Shown piece after piece: positions 44,121-52,755 of a stretch of DNA of 64,000 nt (the stretch's first letter is position 1; every line of letters begins with the position of its first letter). The position numbers and the translations under genes were made by a program. The notes under the pieces are model-generated. The model saw nothing but the letters and a program-made list of their open reading frames with translations, had not been told where the DNA came from and did no database searches. This DNA is from JBGQBN01 sp041494805 (GTDB lineage Bacteria; Acidobacteriota; Terriglobia; Terriglobales; Acidobacteriaceae). The stretch lies in the NCBI GenBank assembly GCA_041494805.1, contig JBGQBN010000014.1, forward strand, positions 1-64,000. The letters are read 5' to 3'.

Positions 44121-44935
44121 AGCGTGCTGCACGCGACATTTGGGCGGGATTGAGAGCGGCAGCGGGACGCCCCCGCCACAGCCGGCGGGACGCTACGATA
44201 GTGCGTGTAACGATTTGTATGTTGCTTCTTTTGCTGACTACGGCGGTGGGTCAGCAGAGTTCTGGTTCGCCGACGCAGTCTGAGCAGCGTCAAGTGGGGG
44301 GTGAGTCTGGCGCCCAGACTGCTACCCCTGCCGCCGAATCGGCCAAAGAATCGCGCGAGGCTGCGGGCGAGGACGAAACCGCTCAGTTCAAGCAATCGGC
44401 GTCAGTGAAATTCTTGGCGAAGCTCACGGGGCTGAGTTTGGACCATGCTTACTGGCTCAGTGTGCTGGTGAACTTTGCCGTGGTGGCCGGGCTTATTTTC
44501 TGGTTGTCAAAGAAGAATCTGCCGGGGATGTTCCGCAACCGCACGGCGTCCATCCAGAAGGCGATGGAAGAGGCGCGCAAGGCGAGCCAAGAGGCCAACC
44601 GGCGGCTGGCGGACATCGACACGCGGCTTTCCAAGCTGGATGTCGAGATCGGAAGTATGCACGCGGCCGCCGAGAAGGAGGCCGCTGCCGAAGAAGCGCG
44701 GATCAAAGCCGCAGCGGTGGAAGATACGCACAAGATTGTGGAGTTGGCGGAACAGGAGATCGCGGCGGCGGCCAAATCGGCAAGGCGCGAGCTGACGGCT
44801 TACGCGGCTGATCTGGCGGTCTCACTGGCAACCAAGCAGATCAAGGTGGATTCGGCCACGGACCAGGCGCTGATACGCAGCTTTGCGCAGCAACTCTCGG
44901 CCGACGGCGGCGCGTCGCGGAAGGACACGCAATAA
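44117..44935 (+). CDS. atpF: ATP synthase F0 subunit b with N-terminal extension
   Basis: A 272-residue second b subunit, about 100 residues longer than usual. After a basic start comes a hydrophobic signal-like segment (ICMLLLLLTTAVG). A polar Gln/Ser/Glu-rich linker follows (about 47-95), then the normal membrane helix (YWLSVLVNFAVVAGLIFWLSKK) and the coiled coil. Because the b N-terminus faces the periplasm, the extension could be exported and either cleaved or exposed. The frame is intact and coupled to the preceding gene; similar long b subunits are reported from acidobacteria. Confidence 0.88.
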   Translation: MKRAARDIWAGLRAAAGRPRHSRRDATIVRVTICMLLLLLTTAVGQQSSGSPTQSEQRQVGGESGAQTATPAAESAKESREAAGEDETAQFKQSASVKFLAKLTGLSLDHAYWLSVLVNFAVVAGLIFWLSKKNLPGMFRNRTASIQKAMEEARKASQEANRRLADIDTRLSKLDVEIGSMHAAAEKEAAAEEARIKAAAVEDTHKIVELAEQEIAAAAKSARRELTAYAADLAVSLATKQIKVDSATDQALIRSFAQQLSADGGASRKDTQ

Positions 44936-44938
44936 CCC

Positions 44939-45475
44939 ATGGCCTCGGTGACCAACACTTACGCGCGCGCCTTCGCCGACGTGGTGTTCGACACCCGCCT
45001 GGACGCGGCCAAGACGTTGCGGGAAGCGCAGTCTCTGGCTGAGTTGGTGGCGCGCAGCAAACAACTGCGGGACGTGTGGGAGGCGCCTTCGATTCCAGCG
45101 GAGCAGAAGCGAGGTTTGCTGGATGCGATTGTGGCGCGCGAGGGGATTTCACGTTCGGTGCGGAATTTCATGGCGGTGCTGATTGATCACCGGCGCATCG
45201 GCTTCCTGGAGCCGATTGTGAAACAGTTTGAGCAGGAATTGAACCAGCGGCTAGGATTCGCGGAGGCAGAGATCACCAGCGCCCGGGAACTGGGCGAGGC
45301 CGAACGGCGCGCGCTTGAGGCTCGCGTGGAAAAATTGACCGGCAAAAAGGTGCGCGCTCAGTACTCGCAGGATGAGTCCCTCTTGGGAGGAGCCATTGTG
45401 AGAGTGGGTAGCACGATTTACGACGGCTCGGTGAAGGGACAGTTGGAAAGGATTAGGGCAGCTATTAGCTCTTAG
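44939..45475 (+). CDS. atpH: ATP synthase F1 subunit delta
   Basis: A 178-residue stator protein connecting b to the top of alpha3beta3. The N-terminal six-helix domain begins SVTNTYARAFADVVF, and the FMAVLIDHRRIGFLEPIVKQFEQELNQ segment leads to a C-terminal domain with AEITSARELGEAER, VRAQYSQDESLLGGAIVRVGSTIYDGSVKGQLERIR. It starts 3 bases after the b gene. The last codons and the TAG stop lie inside a family A repeat. Confidence 0.93.
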   Translation: MASVTNTYARAFADVVFDTRLDAAKTLREAQSLAELVARSKQLRDVWEAPSIPAEQKRGLLDAIVAREGISRSVRNFMAVLIDHRRIGFLEPIVKQFEQELNQRLGFAEAEITSARELGEAERRALEARVEKLTGKKVRAQYSQDESLLGGAIVRVGSTIYDGSVKGQLERIRAAISS

Positions 45476-45610
45476 CCTTTAGCTTTTAGCTTGAACCCAG
45501 GTCGGACTTGGGGATGAATCCTTCAAACATCTTTAACCGCAAAGATCGCTAAGAAAGGCCGCCAAGGGCACAAGAAAGGGCTAACAGCTAGGAGCTAAAA
45601 GCTAAGAGCT
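45460..45610. repeat. TTAGC-word inverted repeat (family A), atpH-atpA spacer
   Basis: AGCTATTAGCTCTTAGCC words on the left and AACAGCTAGGAGCTAAAAGC words on the right, with a family F half-arm (TTAACCGCAAAG...) nested between them. It overlaps the atpH stop and ends 7 bases before the atpA ATG. Confidence 0.92.
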
Positions 45611-45616
45611 GATTTT

Positions 45617-47149
45617 ATGGCACAAATCAGAGCAGACGAGATCACGCAGCTCATCCGGCAGCAGATCGAGAACTACGAATCCAAGATTGCAGTGGATGAA
45701 GTAGGAACGGTCATCACCCTGGGCGACGGTATTGCCCGCGTTCATGGCTTGGACAAGGTCATGGCCGGAGAGTTGCTCGCCTTCCCGCACGGGATCGCCG
45801 GCATCGCCATGAACCTGGAAGAAGACCAGGTGGGCGTGGTGCTGCTGGGCGAGTACACGGAAATCAGCGAGGGCGACGAGGTCAAGCGTACGGGGCGCAT
45901 CATGAGCGTGCCGGTGGGCGATGCCATGGTCGGCCGCGTGGTGAATGCGCTGGGACAGCCGATTGACGACAAGGGTCCGATCGCCACTGATCAGTTCATC
46001 GCGCTCGAACGCCTCGCGCCTGGCGTCATTGACCGGCAGCCGGTGCGTGAGCCCATGGCGACCGGGCTCAAGGCGATCGACAGCATGATTCCGATCGGCC
46101 GCGGACAGCGCGAATTGATCATCGGCGACCGGCAGACGGGCAAGACTGCGGTGGCGCTCGACACCATCATCAACAACAAAGGCAATAACCTGATTTGTAT
46201 CTACAACGCTGTCGGGCAGAAGCGGTCTTCGATCGCCCAGGTGGTGAAGATTCTGCAGGACGCTGGCGCCATGGATTACACCATCGTGGTGGCGGCATCG
46301 GCGTCCGAGCCGGCCCCCATGCAGTACATTGCACCCTACTCGGCATGCGCCATGGGTGAGTACTTCCGCGATACCAAGCGGCATGCGCTGGTGATTTATG
46401 ACGATCTTTCGAAGCATGCGGCATCGTATCGGGAGATTTCGCTGCTGTTGCGGCGGCCGCCGGGGCGCGAGGCGTATCCGGGAGATGTTTTCTATTTGCA
46501 CTCACGTCTGCTGGAGCGCGCAGCCAAGTTGAGTGACAAAAATGGTGGCGGGTCGCTCACGGCATTGCCGATTATTGAGACGCAGGCAGGCGACGTTTCG
46601 GCGTACATCCCGACCAACGTGATTTCAATCACCGACGGCCAAATCTTTCTGGAGACCGACTTGTTCAACAGCGGCGTTCGGCCTGCGGTGAACGTCGGTA
46701 TCTCCGTGAGCCGCGTGGGCGGCAGCGCGCAGATTAAGGCCATGCGGCAGGTGGCTGGGAGTCTGAAACTGGAACTGGCACAATTTCGTGAACTAGCGGC
46801 ATTTGCGCAGTTTGGCAGCGATCTGGATAAGGCCACGCAGGCGCAGCTCAATCGTGGCCAGCGGCTGGTCGAATTGCTCAAACAGAATCAGTTCTCGCCG
46901 TTGCCTTTCTCCAAGCAGATTCTGATCATCTTTGCCGGCACCAGCGGCTTTATGGATGACATGCCGGTACAGCAGGTGCGCGAATTCGAGGCGCAGCTGT
47001 ACAAGTTCGTGGACACGTCCAATCCGGGGCTGCTGCGCACGGTCATGGAGAAGAAAATGTTGGACGACAATCTGAAAGCCGAGATGAGCAAAATGATCAA
47101 GGAGTGCAAGGAAGCGTTTGTGGCGGAGCGGGCGACGGTAGGGAAATAG
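45617..47149 (+). CDS. atpA: ATP synthase F1 subunit alpha
   Basis: A 510-residue regulatory nucleotide-binding subunit of F1. It has the crown domain with VGTVITLGDGIARVHGLDKVMAGELL, Walker A GDRQTGKTAVALD (about 169-181), VYNAVGQKRSSIAQVV, and the catalytic arginine finger in VGISVSRVGGSAQIKAM. A C-terminal helical domain ends at residue 510. Order and length are canonical. The Shine-Dalgarno is obscured by the repeat just upstream. Confidence 0.97.
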   Translation: MAQIRADEITQLIRQQIENYESKIAVDEVGTVITLGDGIARVHGLDKVMAGELLAFPHGIAGIAMNLEEDQVGVVLLGEYTEISEGDEVKRTGRIMSVPVGDAMVGRVVNALGQPIDDKGPIATDQFIALERLAPGVIDRQPVREPMATGLKAIDSMIPIGRGQRELIIGDRQTGKTAVALDTIINNKGNNLICIYNAVGQKRSSIAQVVKILQDAGAMDYTIVVAASASEPAPMQYIAPYSACAMGEYFRDTKRHALVIYDDLSKHAASYREISLLLRRPPGREAYPGDVFYLHSRLLERAAKLSDKNGGGSLTALPIIETQAGDVSAYIPTNVISITDGQIFLETDLFNSGVRPAVNVGISVSRVGGSAQIKAMRQVAGSLKLELAQFRELAAFAQFGSDLDKATQAQLNRGQRLVELLKQNQFSPLPFSKQILIIFAGTSGFMDDMPVQQVREFEAQLYKFVDTSNPGLLRTVMEKKMLDDNLKAEMSKMIKECKEAFVAERATVGK

Positions 47150-47230
47150 CACTTGGCAATTAGCACTTGGCATTTAGCCACGATAGGTTCTTGCTGGATG
47201 TACAGGGCCAGATGCTAAGTGCTAAGTGCT
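47150..47230. repeat. ATTAGCACTTGGC-word inverted repeat (family A), atpA-atpG spacer
   Basis: CACTTGGCAATTAGCACTTGG words on the left, beginning the base after the atpA stop, and GATGCTAAGTGCTAAGTGC on the right; a slight word variant of family A. Confidence 0.88.
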
Positions 47231-47255
47231 TTCAGTTGCACCTAGGCAGCGATCA

Positions 47256-48311
<1,056 letters not shown>

Positions 48312-48437
48312 GGCAGCTATTAGCTGTTAGCCTTTAGCTCTTAGCTAGTTCCGAATGTTGCAGGATCTCAAACGACGGCGGAGATTTCTTGACATCAGTT
48401 GCAAAAGCTAAAGGCTAAGAGCTAATAGCTAGAAGCT
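48312..48437. repeat. TTAGC-word inverted repeat (family A), atpG-atpD spacer
   Basis: AGCTATTAGCTGTTAGCC words immediately after the atpG stop, and AAAGCTAAAGGCTAAGAGC words ending 9 bases before the atpD start. Confidence 0.92.
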
Positions 48438-48445
48438 GAGGTTTC

Positions 48446-49888
48446 ATGCCAGAACACATCGGACACGTAATTCAAGTTGCCGGGCCCGCCGTGGACGTGC
48501 AGTTTTCCGCGACCACGATGCCGCCGATTTACGAGGCGCTCAAGGTGGTGAGCGACGGATTTACCGTGCCGTCGCCCATCAGCGTGATCTTGGAAGTGCA
48601 GCAGCACCTGGGCGAAAGCCGGGTACGCTGCGTAGCCATGCAGCCCACTGACGGCATGGTGCGCGGCATGAAAGCCATCGACCAGGGCGGGCCCATCTCC
48701 GTGCCCGTGGGGCGCGGCACATTGGGGCGCGTGATGAACGTGGTCGGCGAACCCGTAGACCAGTTGGGACCGATCCAGCATACCGCGAAAATGCCGATTC
48801 ACCGGCCGGCGCCGCTGTTCGATGAGCAAGCCACCTCGGCAGAGATGTTCGAAACTGGCGTGAAAGTCATTGACCTGATCCAGCCCTTCTTGAAGGGCGG
48901 CAAGATCGGCTTGTTCGGCGGCGCGGGCGTGGGCAAGACCGTCATCATCATGGAGTTGATTAACAACGTTGCCAAGCAGCACGGCGGGTACTCCGTCTTC
49001 GCCGGCGTGGGCGAGCGCACACGCGAAGGAAACGATCTGTGGTTGGAGATGACTGAATCAGGCGTGATCAAGCCGGGTGATCCGGCGAACTCCAAAGCAG
49101 CGCTGATTTATGGCCAGATGACGGAGCCGCCCGGGGCGCGTTTACGCGTGGCGCTGACGGGACTGACGGTCGCCGAATTTTTCCGCGACGAGGAAGGCGC
49201 GGACACGCTGCTGTTCATTGACAACATCTTCCGTTTCACTCAAGCGGGATCGGAAGTGTCGGCGCTGCTGGGCCGCATGCCCAGCGCCGTGGGCTACCAG
49301 CCGAATTTGGCGACGGAAATGGGAGAGCTGCAGGAGCGGATCACTTCCACCAAGAAGGGATCGGTGACCTCGGTGCAGGCGATTTACGTGCCTGCCGACG
49401 ACTTGACCGATCCGGCACCGGCTACCACGTTCGCTCACCTGGATGCGACCACGGTGCTGTCGCGAGCGTTGACGGAAATTGGAATTTATCCGGCGGTCGA
49501 TCCGCTGGCTTCGACTTCGCGCATTCTTGACCCGCGCATCGTGGGCCAAGAGCACTACGATGTGGCACAGTTGGTGAAGAGAACACTGCAGACTTACAAA
49601 GACCTGCAGGACATCATCGCGATTCTGGGAATCGACGAACTGAGCGAAGACCAGAAAGTCACGGTGGCGCGGGCGCGCAAGATCCAGAAATTCCTGTCGC
49701 AACCGTTCCATGTGGCCGAACAGTTCACTGGCTCACCGGGGCGGTACGTGAAAGTCGCTGACACCGTGAAAGGCTTCAAGGGAATTGCCGAAGGCAAGTA
49801 CGACGATATCCCGGAACAGGCCTTCTACATGAAGGGCACGATCGATGAGGTGTTGGAGGCGGCGGAGAAGCTGAGAGCAGTAGCCTGA
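48446..49888 (+). CDS. atpD: ATP synthase F1 subunit beta
   Basis: A 480-residue catalytic subunit making ATP. It has GHVIQVAGPAVDVQF at the N-terminus, the Walker A GGAGVGKTVIIMELI (about 152-166), GERTREGNDLW, Walker B DTLLFIDNIFRFTQAGSEVSALLGRMPS, and the C-terminal helical domain with LSEDQKVTVARARKIQKFLSQPF. All catalytic motifs are intact. Confidence 0.97.
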   Translation: MPEHIGHVIQVAGPAVDVQFSATTMPPIYEALKVVSDGFTVPSPISVILEVQQHLGESRVRCVAMQPTDGMVRGMKAIDQGGPISVPVGRGTLGRVMNVVGEPVDQLGPIQHTAKMPIHRPAPLFDEQATSAEMFETGVKVIDLIQPFLKGGKIGLFGGAGVGKTVIIMELINNVAKQHGGYSVFAGVGERTREGNDLWLEMTESGVIKPGDPANSKAALIYGQMTEPPGARLRVALTGLTVAEFFRDEEGADTLLFIDNIFRFTQAGSEVSALLGRMPSAVGYQPNLATEMGELQERITSTKKGSVTSVQAIYVPADDLTDPAPATTFAHLDATTVLSRALTEIGIYPAVDPLASTSRILDPRIVGQEHYDVAQLVKRTLQTYKDLQDIIAILGIDELSEDQKVTVARARKIQKFLSQPFHVAEQFTGSPGRYVKVADTVKGFKGIAEGKYDDIPEQAFYMKGTIDEVLEAAEKLRAVA

Positions 49889-49899
49889 AGCCGTTGCAC

Positions 49900-50337
49900 A
49901 TGGCAGACACTTTCCAACTCGAAATCGTCACCCCCGAGAAGATGGTCGTGCGGGACGTGGTGGAAGAAATAGAGATTCCCGGCAAGAAGGGATATCTGGG
50001 GATCCTGCCCGGGCATGCGCCGCTGATCACCGAACTGGCGGTGGGCGAGATCAGCTATCGCGCCGCCGGGACCACTCACTACCTGGCGGTGGCATGGGGC
50101 TTCGCCGAAGTGCTGTCCGACAAGGTCACGATCCTCGCGGAAAGGGCCGAACGTCCTGAGGAGATCGATGTCAAGCGGGCGCAGGCGGCGAAGCAACGCG
50201 CGGAAGAACGCTTGAAAAGTGGTAAGACCGACGTGGACTTCGAGCGGGCCACGGGTGCTTTGCAGCGCGCGGAAACCCGGTTGCAGGTGGCGGAGAGGGC
50301 GGTCGTTAGCCGTCAGGCGGCAACTTCGAGAAGTTAA
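49900..50337 (+). CDS. atpC: ATP synthase F1 subunit epsilon
   Basis: A 145-residue central-stalk and regulatory subunit. The beta-sandwich domain has FQLEIVTPEKMVVRDVVEEIEIPGKKGYLGILPGHAPLITELAVGEISY in two connected stretches. Then comes the helical hairpin KRAQAAKQRAEERLKSGKTDVDFERATGALQRAETRLQVAE. ATG 49900 gives the normal N-terminus; a TTG two codons earlier is less likely. Last gene of the cluster; subunits a and c are not encoded here. Confidence 0.94.
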   Translation: MADTFQLEIVTPEKMVVRDVVEEIEIPGKKGYLGILPGHAPLITELAVGEISYRAAGTTHYLAVAWGFAEVLSDKVTILAERAERPEEIDVKRAQAAKQRAEERLKSGKTDVDFERATGALQRAETRLQVAERAVVSRQAATSRS

Positions 50338-50682
50338 TGTTGTTCCTGCAATTCTCCTACGTGAAGTCTCTTTCCTTAGAATCGGAGGAGTTCCCTGGAG
50401 ATACCCCCACGGGTAAAGCAAGATCTTAACGGCAACGGCATAGTAGAGATAACGCGCCCGCCCTGCAAAGAAGAAACTCAACATCACCCTCGTCCAGTGT
50501 TGAATGTTTGAAGTGCTTCTGCAAAGAACAATTCTCCGGTTGAATCTCCATTCTGCACAAAGAAGGTAAAACTTTTTACAAAGTGTTAACAACACACCAG
50601 GCCATTTCCCCTATGGTCGAAGCATCTATTACCAAGACCCCGTAATCCTGGAAATGAAGCCAAGTGTGCAAGAAGGAAGACC
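50338..50682. other. Spacer after atpC, no gene seen
   Basis: About 345 bases. It holds a T-rich/A-rich stretch (AAAACTTTTTACAAAGTGTTAACAAC region near 50568-50593) that could contain a promoter for the following gene. No clear terminator for the atp cluster is visible. Confidence 0.4.
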
Positions 50683-51084
50683 ATGAAGCCAAGCCAAGTA
50701 CGTGTCTTATGCGTGGACTCCTCTGATTCCCGCCGCAACAAGCTGGCGGCGGTGCTGGAAGACGCCGACTTCGATGTTTGGACGGCGCACAACATTCGTG
50801 ACGCCGTGCAGATGGCGGACGTGCTGCGGCCGGCCGCGGTCCTTGCCGACCAGTTCTCCACCCTCTGTCATGAACGCGACTTGGAGAAACTCAGGACCCT
50901 GTATCCGCAGCTGCCGGTGCTGGTGCATTCCGCCGCTCCCTCCATGGCTGTCTTGTCCGCCGATACGGGCGACTTTGCCGCGGTCCGTACTGGCGATCTT
51001 GAGATCGTGATGGCCATCCTGACGCTTTTGCTGGAATCGAATCATCCGAGCGGAACGGAGGCAGAAGCCGTTCACGCCACCTAA
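50683..51084 (+). CDS. Degenerate receiver-domain protein
   Basis: A 133-residue CheY-like fold. It opens VRVLCVDSSDSRRNKLAAVLEDADFDVWTAHN, and D56 in the AVLADQ strand occupies the phosphoacceptor position. The usual acidic pair is reduced to D12 followed by Ser, and the conserved C-terminal Lys is replaced (VRTGD). It may be a pseudo-receiver that signals without phosphorylation. AAGGAAG precedes the ATG. No kinase is adjacent. Confidence 0.78.
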   Translation: MKPSQVRVLCVDSSDSRRNKLAAVLEDADFDVWTAHNIRDAVQMADVLRPAAVLADQFSTLCHERDLEKLRTLYPQLPVLVHSAAPSMAVLSADTGDFAAVRTGDLEIVMAILTLLLESNHPSGTEAEAVHAT

Positions 51085-51198
51085 CGCGAGGCGATCGATC
51101 TTCCAGGCTCCGCCGAGAGGCCTCCCGCAGAAATCGCCGCTATCTCTTCCACAAACCCCAAGGCGATTTCTGCTCTCCCGGCGGCTTTCACTGCGCTC

Positions 51199-51828
51199 TC
51201 AGCGCGAAGTCTTTGCGGATTTCTCCGCCCGTCCCGTGCACTCCGCCTGGAACAACCGTTCATCCACCCGGTGCAGGCGCTGGGCCATGCCCGGACGCAG
51301 CAGCTTGTAGTGGTGGATCTCAAACAGGTAGTTCACGATGAACCAGATAGGTTTCTCCGTAGTCATCCATTCCCAATGATCGAAGCGAGCAAGGTTTACA
51401 GGACGTGAAAAAGTGCGTAGCGTCCGCTCCCGCCGCAGGTTGAAGTAGAGGTTGAAGTAGCTCATGGCCAGTTCCCGCGGTGTGCGATAGACCGGCTCGC
51501 GATAGCGGCATCCAGTGTAATTGGACTTGGCGATGGCGCCCCAATGGCCGTTCACTCGGTAGAGGCCGACGACGTGATCGGTATCGTGGTCGGCTTCAAA
51601 ATCGAGAATCAGCGGCTGGAATCCATTCGCCCGCAGCGCCGCGGCGGCAAAAATCGCTCCTTCGAGGCAATGCGATGTCTGCTCGTGCAGCACCAGTCGA
51701 GGCGACCAGGCAGTGTCGGCGAGGTGATAGGGCATGTCGTCGAGAAAGCGCTGAATGCCGTATGGGTTCTTCAGGCTGCGCAGCTTGCGCAGTTCGGCGG
51801 GAGTGAAGGCGTTCGCGGGATTTGCCAT
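51199..51828 (-). CDS. Transglutaminase-like protein, unknown
   Basis: A 209-residue cytoplasmic protein. The segment SHCLEGAIFAAAALRANGF with a Cys at a helix start, followed about 25 residues later by DFEADHDTDHVVGLYRVNGHWGAI, resembles the Cys and His/Asp portions of a transglutaminase/papain-type fold. Downstream segments FNLYFNLRRERTLRTFSRPVNL and WFIVNYLFEIHHYKLL are conserved-looking but unknown to me. I start at ATG 51828. It lies 38 bases downstream of the HAD gene on the same strand and may be cotranscribed. Confidence 0.7.
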   Translation of the reverse strand: MANPANAFTPAELRKLRSLKNPYGIQRFLDDMPYHLADTAWSPRLVLHEQTSHCLEGAIFAAAALRANGFQPLILDFEADHDTDHVVGLYRVNGHWGAIAKSNYTGCRYREPVYRTPRELAMSYFNLYFNLRRERTLRTFSRPVNLARFDHWEWMTTEKPIWFIVNYLFEIHHYKLLRPGMAQRLHRVDERLFQAECTGRAEKSAKTSR

Positions 51829-51866
51829 CGTCGAGTGCAGTGTACCCGAAAGGCGGATTCCCGCAA

Positions 51867-52553
51867 TCATCCGAACAACTTCCCCAACTCCTGCGGCTTG
51901 TCCACGACCACATCCGGGGGCGCTTCGCAGAGCGTGTGCGGAGCAAAGCCGTAGGTGACCCCGCAGGTCCACACGCCGGCATTGCGGCCGGTGATAACGT
52001 CAATCGAGGAATCTCCCACCATCACGGCCTCTTCCGGACGTGTTTTGGTCTCCCGCAAGATGGTCTGCGCACCGTGAGGATCAGGCTTCTTGGTGGGAAA
52101 GCTGTTGCCACCGTAAACGTGGATGAAAAATTCAGCGAGCCCCAGTGCTTCGACGATGGCCCGTGACGGGTGAACGGGCTTGTTGGAAAGCACGGCCATC
52201 TTTCGTCGGTTGCCGTTTGAGTTGTGGATGGCCGCAAGGGTTTCCTTGATGCCGTCGTACACATGGGTGTAGTCGAGTTTGTGGACGCGGTAGTAGGCGA
52301 GGAAGTAATCCAGTGCCTCTTTCAGGAAGCCTTCATCTTTGGGGTCGCCCAGAGCACGCCGAACCAGCACGGGGGCGCCGTCCCCTACGTAGGAGGCCAC
52401 CAGGTCACCCGGCAGCTCGGGGCGTCCAAAGTGCCGCAGCATGGCGTTGACCGAGTGGACCAGGTCGAGGCGCGAGTCGATCAGGGTGCCGTCAAGGTCG
52501 AAGATCAGCAGCTTGATGGAGTGGGGGTCGAACTGGCGGTTGAACTTGATCAT
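51867..52553 (-). CDS. HAD-family phosphatase, phosphoglycolate phosphatase-like
   Basis: A 228-residue haloacid-dehalogenase-superfamily phosphatase. Motif I is LLIFDLDGTLIDS with both catalytic Asp residues, motif II is AVLSNKP, motif III Lys is in FPTKKPDP, and motif IV is VMVGDSSIDVITGRNAG. A helical cap lies between motifs I and II, which fits the Gph/PGP subclass that removes phosphate from 2-phosphoglycolate or similar compounds. Substrate is inferred from similarity only. Confidence 0.9.
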   Translation of the reverse strand: MIKFNRQFDPHSIKLLIFDLDGTLIDSRLDLVHSVNAMLRHFGRPELPGDLVASYVGDGAPVLVRRALGDPKDEGFLKEALDYFLAYYRVHKLDYTHVYDGIKETLAAIHNSNGNRRKMAVLSNKPVHPSRAIVEALGLAEFFIHVYGGNSFPTKKPDPHGAQTILRETKTRPEEAVMVGDSSIDVITGRNAGVWTCGVTYGFAPHTLCEAPPDVVVDKPQELGKLFG

Positions 52554-52592
52554 CGGTTACTGCTCAGGATAGCACTCAGGATTCAGCCCGCA

Positions 52593-52680
52593 GCACTTAG
52601 CATTTGGTCGTATGGGGTTGTTGCCGCAGCCGGTTAAGCCCCTCGAGGGGCTAAGTGCCAAATGCTCAATGCTAAGTGCT
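52593..52680. repeat. TTAGC-word inverted repeat (family A) with AGCCCCTCGAGGGGCT core
   Basis: GCACTTAGCATTTGG on the left; CCAAATGCTCAATGCTAAGTG on the right. A perfect 16-base palindrome AGCCCCTCGAGGGGCT (52637-52652) sits inside. Confidence 0.88.
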
Positions 52681-52755
52681 GATTCCACCTTTCCCAACCC
52701 CCAATCAGCATTTACAATGCATTGGCGGTTCTCGAGTCCGTAGGCAGGGAAACGG

